The notes beneath the pieces were generated by a model. That model was not told where the DNA came from. It searched no databases and saw nothing but the letters and a program-made list of their open reading frames with translations. The translations under genes were made by a program, and so were the position numbers. Positions 1 to 7,741 of a stretch of 64,000 bases of DNA are shown piece by piece. Origin of the DNA: Parvibaculum sp. Its GTDB lineage: Bacteria; Pseudomonadota; Alphaproteobacteria; Parvibaculales; Parvibaculaceae. The first letter of the stretch is position 1, and each line of letters begins with the position of its first letter. The stretch lies in NCBI GenBank assembly GCA_002694985.1, contig NZNS01000010.1, forward strand, positions 395,392-459,391, read 5' to 3'.

Positions 1-527
1 TGCATGAGCCAGCGTTCGAATTCGCGTGTCGTCGGCCGTCCGTCCCGCTTCACCGCGCTCACCCGGGCTGCGGGCAGCATCGGAAAGGTCACGACCGAAA
101 TTTCCCAGAGGTCGACTTCGATGAGGCGGCGTGTGCCATTCGCGCGGTCCGTCTCCGCCTTCACCACGTGATAGCCGATGGAGAGCCCGTCGACGGCGCC
201 CGCCCGCATCAGCGCCAGCACCTCGCGGGCGCGCATGACATCGGTGAGTAATTGCCCGCGCACGAAGAGCCCGCGCGCATCCTCCTTGATCTCTTCCCAG
301 GTGCCGATCACCTCGTTCGGCTCATGCTGATAGAGGAGCTTCACGCCGCGCGCGCCCCGCTTCAGGAGCGATTTCCGGAACGCACCGGGCATCACCACGT
401 CGCGGCCCAGATCCTCCGTCCCGAAAAGCGAGGCATAGCCCTCGAAGCTGCCATCCGCCTTCACTGCCTTCGCCTCGAAGCGCGCGGCCTTCCGCTCGCC
501 CGCCGTAGTCCTCACGGGTTCTCTCAC
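1..527 (-). CDS. HK97-family prohead protease, GTA g4-like (3' end cut by window edge)
   Basis: Reading the minus strand from a GTG at 527, preceded by GGAGG six bases upstream, gives an open frame that runs off the left edge. The product begins VREPVRTTAGERKAARFEAK and contains FEGYASLFGTEDLGRDVVMPGAF, split here as FEGYASLF and DLGRDVVMPGAF, then LLYQHEP, GLSIGYHVV and LWEISVVTFPM. These are the hallmarks of HK97-type prohead proteases, which are serine/histidine proteases that mature the capsid shell. It follows terminase, portal and a small membrane protein in the order of alphaproteobacterial gene transfer agents, so it is the g4 equivalent. The C-terminus and the capsid gene expected next lie outside the window. 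Confidence 0.9.
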   Translation of the reverse strand, partial: MREPVRTTAGERKAARFEAKAVKADGSFEGYASLFGTEDLGRDVVMPGAFRKSLLKRGARGVKLLYQHEPNEVIGTWEEIKEDARGLFVRGQLLTDVMRAREVLALMRAGAVDGLSIGYHVVKAETDRANGTRRLIEVDLWEISVVTFPMLPAARVSAVKRDGRPTTREFERWLM

Positions 528-562
528 TCGCTTCCTCCGTATGGGGATGTTATCCGCGCAAC

Positions 563-584
563 AAAAAAGGCGCCCGGAGGCGCC
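563..584 (-). terminator. Intrinsic terminator inside the GTA cluster
   Basis: On the minus strand a perfect stem GGCGCC-TCCG-GGCGCC is followed directly by six T residues (568 down to 563). This is a textbook rho-independent terminator. It lies between the small membrane gene (ends at 714) and the protease start (527), so it would stop or attenuate transcription between early and capsid genes of the cluster. Confidence 0.7.
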
Positions 585-600
585 AGCTCAACCCACAATT

Positions 601-687
601 GTCATCCCGGCACTTGTTGCCGGGACCCGCTCGCCTTTCCACTTGCCGCAGCCGCCAATGGGCCCCGGGAATAAATCCCGGGGTGAC
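601..687. repeat. Palindromic intergenic repeat of two hairpins
   Basis: Outer arms GTCATCCCGG (601-610) and CCGGGGTGAC (678-687) are inverted with one mismatch. Each side also folds on itself: CCCGGC/GCCGGG at 606-624 and CCCCGGGA/TCCCGGGG at 663-683. This layout is typical of dispersed palindromic elements in alphaproteobacterial intergenic DNA. Copy number in the genome cannot be judged from this window. Confidence 0.6.
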
Positions 688-713
688 ACCTCATTTTGAT
701 TGAGTATGAACGC

Positions 714-1043
714 CTATCTCAGCCGCTCCTCGATCCTCCCGAGCGCCGCATTCGCCGCCTTCGTCTGCTCCTCCAGCCGCGCGGTGCGTTCCACGAGCTC
801 GCCAATCCGCGCCGTCCGCGCTTCGAGCCCCGCGAGGCGTTCGTTCGCCGCACCGGCCCAGAGAAGCGCCGCCGCCGACTGCATCAGGATCGCCAGGACC
901 ACCGCCAGCGGCACGCGCCGATCAATTGCCCATCGTTCTGGCGCCCATCGCTCTGACACCGGGCGTTCTGGCACCGGGCGTTCTGGCGCTGGGCGTTCTG
1001 GCGCCGACACGCGCTCCTCTTTCGTGTATGCTGCTTTTTTCAT
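714..1043 (-). CDS. Small membrane protein, GTA g3.5 position
   Basis: 109 residues from an ATG at 1043 (GGAAAAGG upstream; starts MKKAAYTKEERVS). A charged Pro-Glu-Arg-rich stretch (about residues 14-35) is followed by one hydrophobic segment (about 40-60, VPLAVVLAILMQSAAALLWA) and a C-terminal coiled-coil-like heptad region (LEARTARIGELVERTARLEE). It lies between portal and protease, where alphaproteobacterial GTA clusters carry a short gene (g3.5). No family is recognised from sequence alone. A longer in-frame extension to 1394 exists, but it overlaps the plus-strand gene and lacks plausible protein character. The Pro-Glu-Arg stretch is encoded by a 15-bp tandem repeat. Confidence 0.65.
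   Translation of the reverse strand: MKKAAYTKEERVSAPERPAPERPVPERPVSERWAPERWAIDRRVPLAVVLAILMQSAAALLWAGAANERLAGLEARTARIGELVERTARLEEQTKAANAALGRIEERLR
931..1005. repeat. Five 15-bp tandem repeats inside the small membrane gene
   Basis: Five consecutive 15-bp copies (931, 946, 961, 976, 991) of a gggcgttctggcgcc-like unit. Because the period is a multiple of three, the repeat is in frame and gives pentapeptides of the type PERPV / SERWA on the minus strand. Copy-number change would lengthen or shorten the linker without breaking the reading frame. Confidence 0.85.
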
Positions 1044-1073
1044 CGACCTTTTCCATGCGAAAGACCGGATTTC

Positions 1074-1376
1074 ATGACGACCGACCTCTGGATGATCCTC
1101 ATCATGGGCATGGCGCTGGCCTGCGGCCCCGTGCTCCTCGTCTGGCTCGAAGAGCGCACGCGCGCCCGCGGCGCTTCCGTGCCCTCCCTCGTCACCGTGA
1201 AGGGCTACAAGGTCACGCCGCACAGCGCCTTCAGCCTCATCATCGCAATCATGCTGATCTATATTTCCTGGCAGATGCGCGGCATCGGCATGGGTTTCGT
1301 CTTCATGGTGTTCGGCTTCGTCGACGTCATCATCGCGGCGCAGAACATCAGGAAGTCGAAGGCCCTTCCGTCCTGA
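1074..1376 (+). CDS. Small membrane protein antisense within the GTA cluster
   Basis: 100 residues from an ATG at 1074. The product has three hydrophobic segments (about 5-24, 50-66 and 70-88) and a basic C-terminus NIRKSKALPS. Codon third positions are strongly G/C, like neighbouring real genes, which supports coding. It is on the opposite strand to the GTA genes, sits in the gap between portal and the small membrane gene, and its 3' end overlaps the 3' end of the portal gene by 29 bases. No named family is recognised. It may be an independent gene inserted into the cluster. Confidence 0.55.
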   Translation: MTTDLWMILIMGMALACGPVLLVWLEERTRARGASVPSLVTVKGYKVTPHSAFSLIIAIMLIYISWQMRGIGMGFVFMVFGFVDVIIAAQNIRKSKALPS

Positions 1377-2547
1377 TTTCTCTCGTCCGGCCATAGCCCA
1401 CCGCCTCGCGCTTTTCCGCGTCGCTGAGAAAATCCGCGCGGCTCACTCGCGCCCACAATGCGTCGCGGTCGGCCGACAGCGCGTCCACCTGGTCCGCGTC
1501 GTACCAGAGTCGCAGCTTCCCTTCGTAGCGGGCCCCGAGCCATTGCGTCAGCGCGCGCGCCGTGCGTCCCGCCAGCGGCAGCACGGTGCCGCGCCAGAAG
1601 GCCCGGTTCGCTTCGCGCAAATTCGCATAGGTATTGTCGCCGGGAATGCCCAGCAGCATGGGCGGCACACCGAAGGCCAGCGCGATCTCGCGCGCCGCCG
1701 CGTTTTTCGCCTCGATGAAATCCATGTCCTTGGGGGAAAGCCCCATGCTCGTCCAGTCGAGCCCGCCTTCGAGCAGCAGCGGCCGCCCGGCATTCGCCGC
1801 CCCCTGATAATTCTCGGCAAGCTCGCGCTTCAGCCGCTCGAACTGGTCCTCGCTCAAATTCGCGCCCGCCTCGCCGCCCTTGTAAACGAGCGCGCCGGAA
1901 GGCCGCGCCGCATTGTCGAGCAGCGACTTGTTCCAGCCGCCTGCCGCATTGTGAATGTCGATGGCGCAGGCAGCCGCTTCGAGCGGGCTCTGCCCGTAAT
2001 AATCGTCGAGCGGATTGAAAAGCCGCATATGCAGCACCGGGCTCCGTCCCCCGCAAGGGATCGTCACAACCCGTCCGTTGACGGAATACTCATAGGCCTC
2101 GGGCCAGCCTGCGCGCCCCGGCACCGCCTTCATGCGGTCCGGCCGCAGCACATAAAGCTCGCGCGGCCCGCCATCGACCTCCACAAGCTCCATGTAGCTG
2201 TTGCCCGCCACCTGCAGAAAGCTGTACCAGCTCTCGAACAGGTCCGCGCCCGACTGGCTTTCATTCGGCCGCTCGATGAGGTTCAGCAGCGGGTGCTCGG
2301 AAAGCTCCCTGTCGCCATCGTAAAGCAGCCAGGGCAGGCTCGCAGCCGCTTCCGCGATCATGCGGACCGAGCGATAGGCGATGGCGTTGCGCCTGTAGCC
2401 TTCCTCTGCCAGCGCCGCATAGTCGCGCGGCGTCCAGACCGCGTGGCCCTGCATATGCAGCGCGATCACCGGCGCGACGCGGCTTTCCTTGATTTCGGGC
2501 GCGCGAAAGCGCAACGCGCTCGCGAGCGCGGCAAGCGGATTGGGCAT
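1348..2547 (-). CDS. Phage portal protein, HK97 family (GTA g3-like)
   Basis: 399 residues beginning MPNPLAALASALRFRAPEIK. The body shows the HK97 portal pattern: NAIAYRSVRMIAEAAASLPW (about 55-74), LLNLIERPNESQSG, YSFLQVAGNSYMELV, VLHMRLFNPLDDYYGQSP and the late FGVPPMLLGIPGDNTYANLREA. Portals form the dodecameric ring through which DNA enters the head. At about 400 residues it has family length and looks intact. It is directly downstream of the terminase (81-base gap), the usual packaging order. The C-terminal SRADFLSDAEKREAVGYG segment is also typical. Confidence 0.93.
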   Translation of the reverse strand: MPNPLAALASALRFRAPEIKESRVAPVIALHMQGHAVWTPRDYAALAEEGYRRNAIAYRSVRMIAEAAASLPWLLYDGDRELSEHPLLNLIERPNESQSGADLFESWYSFLQVAGNSYMELVEVDGGPRELYVLRPDRMKAVPGRAGWPEAYEYSVNGRVVTIPCGGRSPVLHMRLFNPLDDYYGQSPLEAAACAIDIHNAAGGWNKSLLDNAARPSGALVYKGGEAGANLSEDQFERLKRELAENYQGAANAGRPLLLEGGLDWTSMGLSPKDMDFIEAKNAAAREIALAFGVPPMLLGIPGDNTYANLREANRAFWRGTVLPLAGRTARALTQWLGARYEGKLRLWYDADQVDALSADRDALWARVSRADFLSDAEKREAVGYGRTREIRTEGPSTS

Positions 2548-2627
2548 GTTGGTTCCTGTTGTGGAAGGCGGCGTAACGGGCGTTCAGCCGCGATAAATAT
2601 TCAGTGTCATTCCGGCGCTTTTATCCT

Positions 2628-3917
2628 CTAAAGCCGCCGCATCTTCGGCTCCCCCGCCTCGCCGGAGAGCATGAGTTCCGTCAGCGCCCAGACGAGCGCA
2701 TCAAGCCGGTCGGGGCTTTTGCCGCCCGGCACCCAGTCGCACATCTGGTCTTCGAGTTTCGCGAAGCCGCCCACGTGATGCACCAGCCCGCGCTCGTAAA
2801 GCGCGGCAACGGGTTCGGCGCGCACTCGCTTGCCGCGTGTCGCCCGCACCAGCCGGATCGGCGCATCGGGCATTTCCTGCCGCATCACGGTGCCCACCAT
2901 GTCGCCACCCATATTCGCTTCCGCGACAATCCGGTCCGCCTCATGCGCGCGGTAGCAGCCGGCGACGCGCTTTGCCCAGGCCAGCGGCGAAAGCCTGCCC
3001 ATCGAGCGGTCATCCAGCACATAGGCATGACCGTCCTGCCCGAGCGCGGCACAGACAATGCCGCATTCGTCCGATTTCGTGCCGCCCGTCGCGGGCGGGT
3101 CGACGCCCACCACCACGCGGACAAGCGCCAGCGGCGCGCGCTCGATCCGGCCCTGCTCTATCGTCTCGCGGTTCCAGAGCGCATCCGGATTGTCCTCTAT
3201 CAGTTCCGCGTCGAGTTCCTGCCGCCCGAGCCGCGTACCCTCATAACGCGAGATCACGGCGCGGAAAAATCCGTCGGCCAGGTTTGCGCGGTTCGCATGT
3301 GTCGAGGCGCGTGTCACCGCCGTGCGCCGGTCCGCCATCAGCCGCTTCAGCACGGGCACGGGGCGCGGCGTCGTCGTCATCACCTGGCGCGGGTTTTGCC
3401 CAAGGCGCAATCCGAATTGCAGCATGTCCCAGGCGGCTTCGGCGTAGCGCCATTTTGCCAGTTCGTCGCCCCAGGCCGCGTCGAATTGCGGTCCGCGCAG
3501 GCTTTCGGGCTCACCCGCGGAAAACACATGCCCCACCGCGCCATTCGGCCAGAGCAGCCGCTTGCGCGTCACTTCATAGCGCGGCTTTTCATTTTCACGC
3601 GCAATGGCGCGCAGCCCCGAGGGCCCGTCGATCATCACCTCGCGCACATCGCCCAGCGTCTCGCCGATCAGCGCGATGCGCCCGGACCGTCCGGCATCGA
3701 CCTCGCCCTGCACCCATTCGGCGCCCGCGCGCGTCTTGCCCGCGCCGCGCCCGCCCAGCACCAGCCATGTCGTCCAGTCGCCTTGCGGCGGCAGCTGGTC
3801 GTCCCGCGCCCAGAAGCGCCAGTCATTGTCGAGCAGGCGCAGCTCGCGCGGCGTCAGACTTCTGAGGAAGCCTGCCCTTGCCTCCGGCGCCAGCGAGGCG
3901 AGCGAGACGGCTCTCAA
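2628..3917 (-). CDS. Large terminase subunit / DNA-packaging ATPase (GTA g2-like)
   Basis: The frame is open from 4127, but residues before about 3917 lie in the overlap with the small-terminase gene and look like shadow sequence. A TTG at 3917 gives the family-like N-terminus LRAVSLASLAPEARAGFLRSL and a 429-residue product. Motifs: Walker A GGRGAGKT (about residue 55), Walker B-like AAWGDELAKW, and the nuclease-domain start VVVGVDPPAT. The enzyme drives DNA into the prohead and cuts it. Start choice is uncertain; ATG at 4010 or 4127 are alternatives. It overlaps the upstream gene by about 95 bases if TTG is right. Confidence 0.9.
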   Translation of the reverse strand: MRAVSLASLAPEARAGFLRSLTPRELRLLDNDWRFWARDDQLPPQGDWTTWLVLGGRGAGKTRAGAEWVQGEVDAGRSGRIALIGETLGDVREVMIDGPSGLRAIARENEKPRYEVTRKRLLWPNGAVGHVFSAGEPESLRGPQFDAAWGDELAKWRYAEAAWDMLQFGLRLGQNPRQVMTTTPRPVPVLKRLMADRRTAVTRASTHANRANLADGFFRAVISRYEGTRLGRQELDAELIEDNPDALWNRETIEQGRIERAPLALVRVVVGVDPPATGGTKSDECGIVCAALGQDGHAYVLDDRSMGRLSPLAWAKRVAGCYRAHEADRIVAEANMGGDMVGTVMRQEMPDAPIRLVRATRGKRVRAEPVAALYERGLVHHVGGFAKLEDQMCDWVPGGKSPDRLDALVWALTELMLSGEAGEPKMRRL

Positions 3918-4404
3918 GTCCGGCGCGGATGCGCTCGTCTTCCGCGCGCCGCTTTGCCCTGTCGGCCTCGGGATCGTTTCGTTTGGCAAGACGCGCCGCC
4001 TTTTCGATTTCATGGAGCTTGTCGATGGAACGCACCAGTGTCGCAATTCTGCGGGCCTGCCGCTCGCCTTCCGCCTCGTCGCGCGTCGTCTTTCGCTGCC
4101 GTTCGATATCGGCGATCTCGCGCGCAATCAGTTTCGTCAGCCGCGCGGCCAGCGCCTCCGCGTCCTGCGGCAGTTCCGTTTCCAGCCGCTTTTCCTGCTC
4201 GACCTCGCCGCGCTTCGGCCAGCTCTCCGCCTTTGCGCGGGCGATGATCCGGTTGTAGTGAATGCCGTGCTCGAAGCCGATATCGGAAAGCCGTTTCCTG
4301 CCGATCTCGTAATCGGCGCGGATCGTTTCCCAGTCGATATCCTCATCCGCCATCACGCGCGGCGGCACTTCCGCCACCGGCTTTTTCACCGCCGCTTTCG
4401 TCAT
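3823..4404 (-). CDS. Small terminase-like DNA-binding protein (GTA g1-like)
   Basis: 193 residues from ATG 4404 (a GTG at 4416 is the alternative start). The N-terminal part DWETIRADYEIGRKRLSDIGFEHGIHYNRIIARAKAESWPKR (motif LSDIGFEHGIHYNRI) fits the helix-turn-helix seen at the start of GTA g1 and small terminases. A long charged helical region follows (about 70-165, KLIAREIADIERQRKTT and onward). Small terminases recognise DNA and recruit the large subunit, which is encoded immediately downstream. Identification rests on the HTH and position; sequence conservation in this family is weak. Confidence 0.72.
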   Translation of the reverse strand: MTKAAVKKPVAEVPPRVMADEDIDWETIRADYEIGRKRLSDIGFEHGIHYNRIIARAKAESWPKRGEVEQEKRLETELPQDAEALAARLTKLIAREIADIERQRKTTRDEAEGERQARRIATLVRSIDKLHEIEKAARLAKRNDPEADRAKRRAEDERIRAGLESRLARLAGAGGKGRLPQKSDAARAAPARQ

Positions 4405-4549
4405 GGTCACCCGCACAATTCTGGAGATGGACGTAAGGTAGGGAGCGAGCGTGACGCTGACAATTGGGGATATCTCGGAACTTTCATTTCATCCGACTCC
4501 CCTTTCTCCGCGAGTCGCGGCAAACTCCCGCCAGCCGCAGAGGGGGACC

Positions 4550-5011
4550 ATGTTTCAGAGACTTGCAACATCGCTACGCTTTCGCTTCGTTGCGCGCCAG
4601 TCGGCGATCGAACGGCAGGCGGGCGTGATCCCTTATGCGGTCGTCGATGGCAAGGTCGCGGTCCTTCTCATCACATCGCGCCGCACGGGCCGCTGGATAT
4701 TTCCGAAGGGCGGGCTCATGGAAGGGCTCGATCCGCATGACGCCGCCGCGCAGGAGGCTCTCGAAGAAGCGGGGGTCGAGGGCATTGTCGCCGAGGAACC
4801 GCTCGGCACATGGCGCACGATCAAGCGTCGCGGCGTCCGCGTGAAACCCATCGAGGTCGATATGTATCCGCTACGCGTCACGCAGCAGCATGAAACATGG
4901 GAAGAGCAGCATGAGCGGCGGCGCCACTGGGCGGGGCTCCGCGAAGCGCGCAAGCTTCTTCGCGATCCCTATCTCGCCGACATCGCGATGAAGCTCAAGG
5001 ACGAAAAATAA
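4550..5011 (+). CDS. Nudix hydrolase, diphosphoinositol-polyphosphate/diadenosine type
   Basis: 153 residues from ATG 4550, preceded by AGGGGG; an upstream in-frame start at 4451 has no ribosome site. The Nudix region reads WIFPKGGLMEGLDPHDAAAQEALEEAGV (core GGLMEGLDPHD and AQEALEEAGV), with FPKG as in the DIPP subfamily. Two consensus positions differ: Asp replaces the second Glu of the box and Gln replaces the Arg of REUXEE. The EE pair that binds metal is intact. Likely substrates are diadenosine polyphosphates or similar nucleoside diphosphate derivatives. It diverges from the GTA cluster and converges on the phosphate transporter with a 7-base gap. Confidence 0.85.
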   Translation: MFQRLATSLRFRFVARQSAIERQAGVIPYAVVDGKVAVLLITSRRTGRWIFPKGGLMEGLDPHDAAAQEALEEAGVEGIVAEEPLGTWRTIKRRGVRVKPIEVDMYPLRVTQQHETWEEQHERRRHWAGLREARKLLRDPYLADIAMKLKDEK

Positions 5012-5018
5012 GGCCGCC

Positions 5019-6527
5019 TCAGAGGTCCGACACGGCCTTCATTGCCGCGTAGAGGATGCCAGCGAGGAAGCCTGCGGCAGGCACCGTCACGACCCAGGCG
5101 GCCGCTATGCCGAGCACGTGGCGGCGGCGCACGAGGCGGCGCTTTTCGCGCTTTATCTGTTTCCTGACCGCGTCTTCGGGCGTCTTCGACAATGATGACG
5201 GCTCGTTGGGCACGGGCTTTGGCGGCTTCGGCCCATCCGCCTTGAGGCCGAGATTGGCGAGCTGTTCGCGCAGGAAGCCGACACCGAAAACACCGCCAAT
5301 CGCGATATGCGTGGAAGATACGGGCAGACCGAGCGCCGAGGCGATGAGCACGGTGATGGCAGCAGCCAGCGCAACGCAATAGGCGCGCGGGGCGTCCATC
5401 TTCGTGATCTTGGTACCCACCGTGCGAATAAGGCGGGGGCCGAAAAGCGCGAGCCCCAGCGAGATGCCGAGCGCGCCGATCACGAGCACCCATAGGGGCA
5501 GCGCGACATTGCCGGACGCGGACGTCCCCGTTTCGGCGGCCGCCACGATGGCGGCGAGCGGCCCGACGGCATTCGCAACATCGTTCGCGCCATGCGCGAA
5601 GGAAAGAAGCGCTGCCGCAAAGACCAGCGGCAGCGTAAAGAGCCCGGCCACGTGCTTGCGCCTGTTTTCCATGTCCCGGGCGCGGCGCGCGACCCAGGGC
5701 CGGGAAGCGAGCGTGCCGGCAACAAAACTTGCAAGGCCGAGCAGCAAGACCATGCTCGTCGAGGGATGATAGATGTGTTTCAGGCCTTTCAGCGCGAGAT
5801 ACATCGCGAAGACGCCCGCCATCAGGCCGATCAGCACAGGCACCCAGCGTCTCGCGGCCGTCACGCGGTCCGGCTTGAAGAGTACCTGCCATTTCACGAA
5901 GCCGAGCAGCGCCGCCGCGATCACGCCACCCATCACCGGCGAGATCACCCAGCTAGCCGCAATCGCGGCCATGGTCGGCCAGGAGACGATGCCGAAACCC
6001 GCTGCCGCAATGCCCGCGCCCAGCACACCGCCCACGATCGAGTGCGTGGTCGAGACGGGTGCATTCAGGAAGGTCGCCAGATGGAGCCACATTCCTGCCG
6101 CGAGGAATGACGCCATCATCAGCATCACGAAGTCGCGCACCTCGAAGCTCTGATGCGGCACGATGATGTTCTTGGAGATCGTGTTCACGACATCGCCGCC
6201 CGCGAGGATCGCGCCCGCCGCTTCGCAGACCGCTGCGATCAGGAGCGCGGCGCCGAGTGGCAGCGCGCGGCTGCCGACTGCGGGGCCCATATTGTTTGCA
6301 ACATCGTTGGCGCCGATGTTGAGCGCCATGTAGCCGGCGATGACGCCGCCCGCGATCACGAAGTAGCTCAGCGGCCCCGAAGGGGCGAGCCCGCTCATGA
6401 CGAGGAAGATGGCGATTAGGAACAGGACCGAGAGGCCGGGGGCCGCGATGGAACGCGACAGATCCTGCGTGGCCTCTTCGAGCTTGCCGACCTTTTTCAG
6501 GTCTTTGTCGAGTGCACTTTTCGGCAC
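5019..6527 (-). CDS. Inorganic phosphate transporter, PiT family
   Basis: 502 residues from GTG 6527, chosen because GGGGAG lies five bases upstream; ATG 6563 adds 12 residues without a good site. Many hydrophobic segments are present. The two inverted PiT signatures are visible as GANDVANNMGPAVGS (N-terminal half) and HGANDVANAVGPLAA (C-terminal half), plus the paired PVSTTHSIVGG and PVSSTHIAIGG. PiT proteins import metal-phosphate with protons or sodium. A long cytoplasmic basic loop (KPPKPVPNEPSSLSKTPED, then KQIKREKRRLVRRRH) precedes the last membrane segment. Confidence 0.93.
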   Translation of the reverse strand: MPKSALDKDLKKVGKLEEATQDLSRSIAAPGLSVLFLIAIFLVMSGLAPSGPLSYFVIAGGVIAGYMALNIGANDVANNMGPAVGSRALPLGAALLIAAVCEAAGAILAGGDVVNTISKNIIVPHQSFEVRDFVMLMMASFLAAGMWLHLATFLNAPVSTTHSIVGGVLGAGIAAAGFGIVSWPTMAAIAASWVISPVMGGVIAAALLGFVKWQVLFKPDRVTAARRWVPVLIGLMAGVFAMYLALKGLKHIYHPSTSMVLLLGLASFVAGTLASRPWVARRARDMENRRKHVAGLFTLPLVFAAALLSFAHGANDVANAVGPLAAIVAAAETGTSASGNVALPLWVLVIGALGISLGLALFGPRLIRTVGTKITKMDAPRAYCVALAAAITVLIASALGLPVSSTHIAIGGVFGVGFLREQLANLGLKADGPKPPKPVPNEPSSLSKTPEDAVRKQIKREKRRLVRRRHVLGIAAAWVVTVPAAGFLAGILYAAMKAVSDL

Positions 6528-6643
6528 GGGGGCTCCCCAACGATTCGGCCAAAACCCGGGCATATCTCGCCGCGGGGAGCCTTTAGCACTTCGCCGGGGA
6601 CAAGCCTACCCTGTGTGACGTTTTTTTGACGTTTCGATGACGG

Positions 6644-7030
6644 TCAGGCCGCTTTTGCGGCCAGATATCCCCCCAGCGCCGCGAGTGCGGTCAGTGCCGT
6701 TCCCCAGGCCATATCCACCGCCGCCATGCGCCAGGGCCAGCCCTTCAGCGTCGCCAGGTTAGTCATGTCGTAGGTGCCATAGGCCAGCAACCCAAGGAGC
6801 GCGCCGCGAAAAACCGCGCCCTTCCAGCTCTCCGCGGGCATGGCCGCGAAGAAGACGATGCCGCCAATATAGAAGAGATAGAAGGCGCCCGCCGCCAAGA
6901 AGTCCGGCGCATCGCGCATCATGTTTCCGAGCGAATTTGCGTAAAAATCGCGCGCCACGCGGCTCAGCCAGATGTAGTCGAGACCAAGGAAAACAATGGC
7001 GCTTGCGACATAGGCAAAGAGATAGGTCAT
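6644..7030 (-). CDS. DUF2177 family membrane protein
   Basis: 128 residues from ATG 7030 (AGAGGG upstream); ATG 7054 is an alternative. The protein is four hydrophobic segments with little else: MTYLFAYVASAIVFLGLDYIW at the start, then AAGAFYLFYIGGIVFF, GALLGLLAYGTYDMTNLAT and a final ALTALAALGGYLAA. The LDYIWL and YGTYDMTNLATLKGW pieces are characteristic of DUF2177. The function of the family is unknown. It lies between the PiT transporter and YcgN, all on the minus strand. Confidence 0.85.
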   Translation of the reverse strand: MTYLFAYVASAIVFLGLDYIWLSRVARDFYANSLGNMMRDAPDFLAAGAFYLFYIGGIVFFAAMPAESWKGAVFRGALLGLLAYGTYDMTNLATLKGWPWRMAAVDMAWGTALTALAALGGYLAAKAA

Positions 7031-7092
7031 GGGATGGGGCCCTCTGTTTTCCATCTCTTACGTCGCAAAAACGCTGCTGGATCACAGCTTTT

Positions 7093-7554
7093 TCACTCCG
7101 GCGGCAAAAGCGGCCAATCGACGATCCGGTCTTCGAGGTCTTCCATGTCCGCTTCGTCCTCATGGAGGAACCGTCCGTGGACAGACATACCTGCCAGCCG
7201 CACCGCTTCATACTCGCCGGAGACAAGCGGGTGCCACCAGGGCAGGTCCTTGCCCTCCTTGATGAGCTTGTAGGCGCAGGAGGGCGGCATCCAGTCGATG
7301 TCTTCCAGGTTCTCGACCGTCAGCGTCACGCAGTCGGGCACACGGGTCGAACGGTTGGGGTAGTCCGAGCATTGGCAGGTCTCGGCATCGAGCAACCGGC
7401 AGGCAATATCGGTATATTCGATCTCGCCCGTGTCTTCGTCCTCCAGCTTCACCAGACAGCACTTCGCACAGCCGTCGCACAGGCTTTCCCACTCCTCGCG
7501 GGTCATTTCGTCGAGGCGCTTCGTGCGCCAGAAAGGTTCAGGGCTGCCGGTCAT
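7093..7554 (-). CDS. YcgN family cysteine-cluster protein (UPF0260)
   Basis: 153 residues from ATG 7554. The YcgN/UPF0260 features are clear: [22 protein letters not shown] near the N-terminus (CDGCAKCC), [26 protein letters not shown], and [23 protein letters not shown]. The eight or so conserved cysteines suggest a metal or Fe-S site, but the family has no established biochemical role. Start alternatives are ATG 7569 and 7554; the inner one was chosen because the first residues are poorly conserved. It is transcribed away from the penicillin-binding protein gene. Confidence 0.9.
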   Translation of the reverse strand: MTGSPEPFWRTKRLDEMTREEWESLCDGCAKCCLVKLEDEDTGEIEYTDIACRLLDAETCQCSDYPNRSTRVPDCVTLTVENLEDIDWMPPSCAYKLIKEGKDLPWWHPLVSGEYEAVRLAGMSVHGRFLHEDEADMEDLEDRIVDWPLLPPE

Positions 7555-7741
7555 TCCGGGACAAAACATCGCCGCGAAGAATTTGTCAAAGCCTCACCCT
7601 GCCGCGCCATCGCCCCGATCCTGCCCTATTCAATGCACAAAGTTCGGCAAGTCTTGTTTTGGTCCAAAGGGAATGGCACGACACTCGCATGAATCGGCTA
7701 CCCGGCAGACACCCGGATTGGGTCCAGCGAGGCGGTTAACC

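Noticed and set aside
2604..4247. Long plus-strand frame opposite the large terminase and g1
   Set aside because: It mirrors the terminase codons in antisense, has Arg/Ala/Pro-rich low-complexity sequence and no domain. High-GC genes create such frames.
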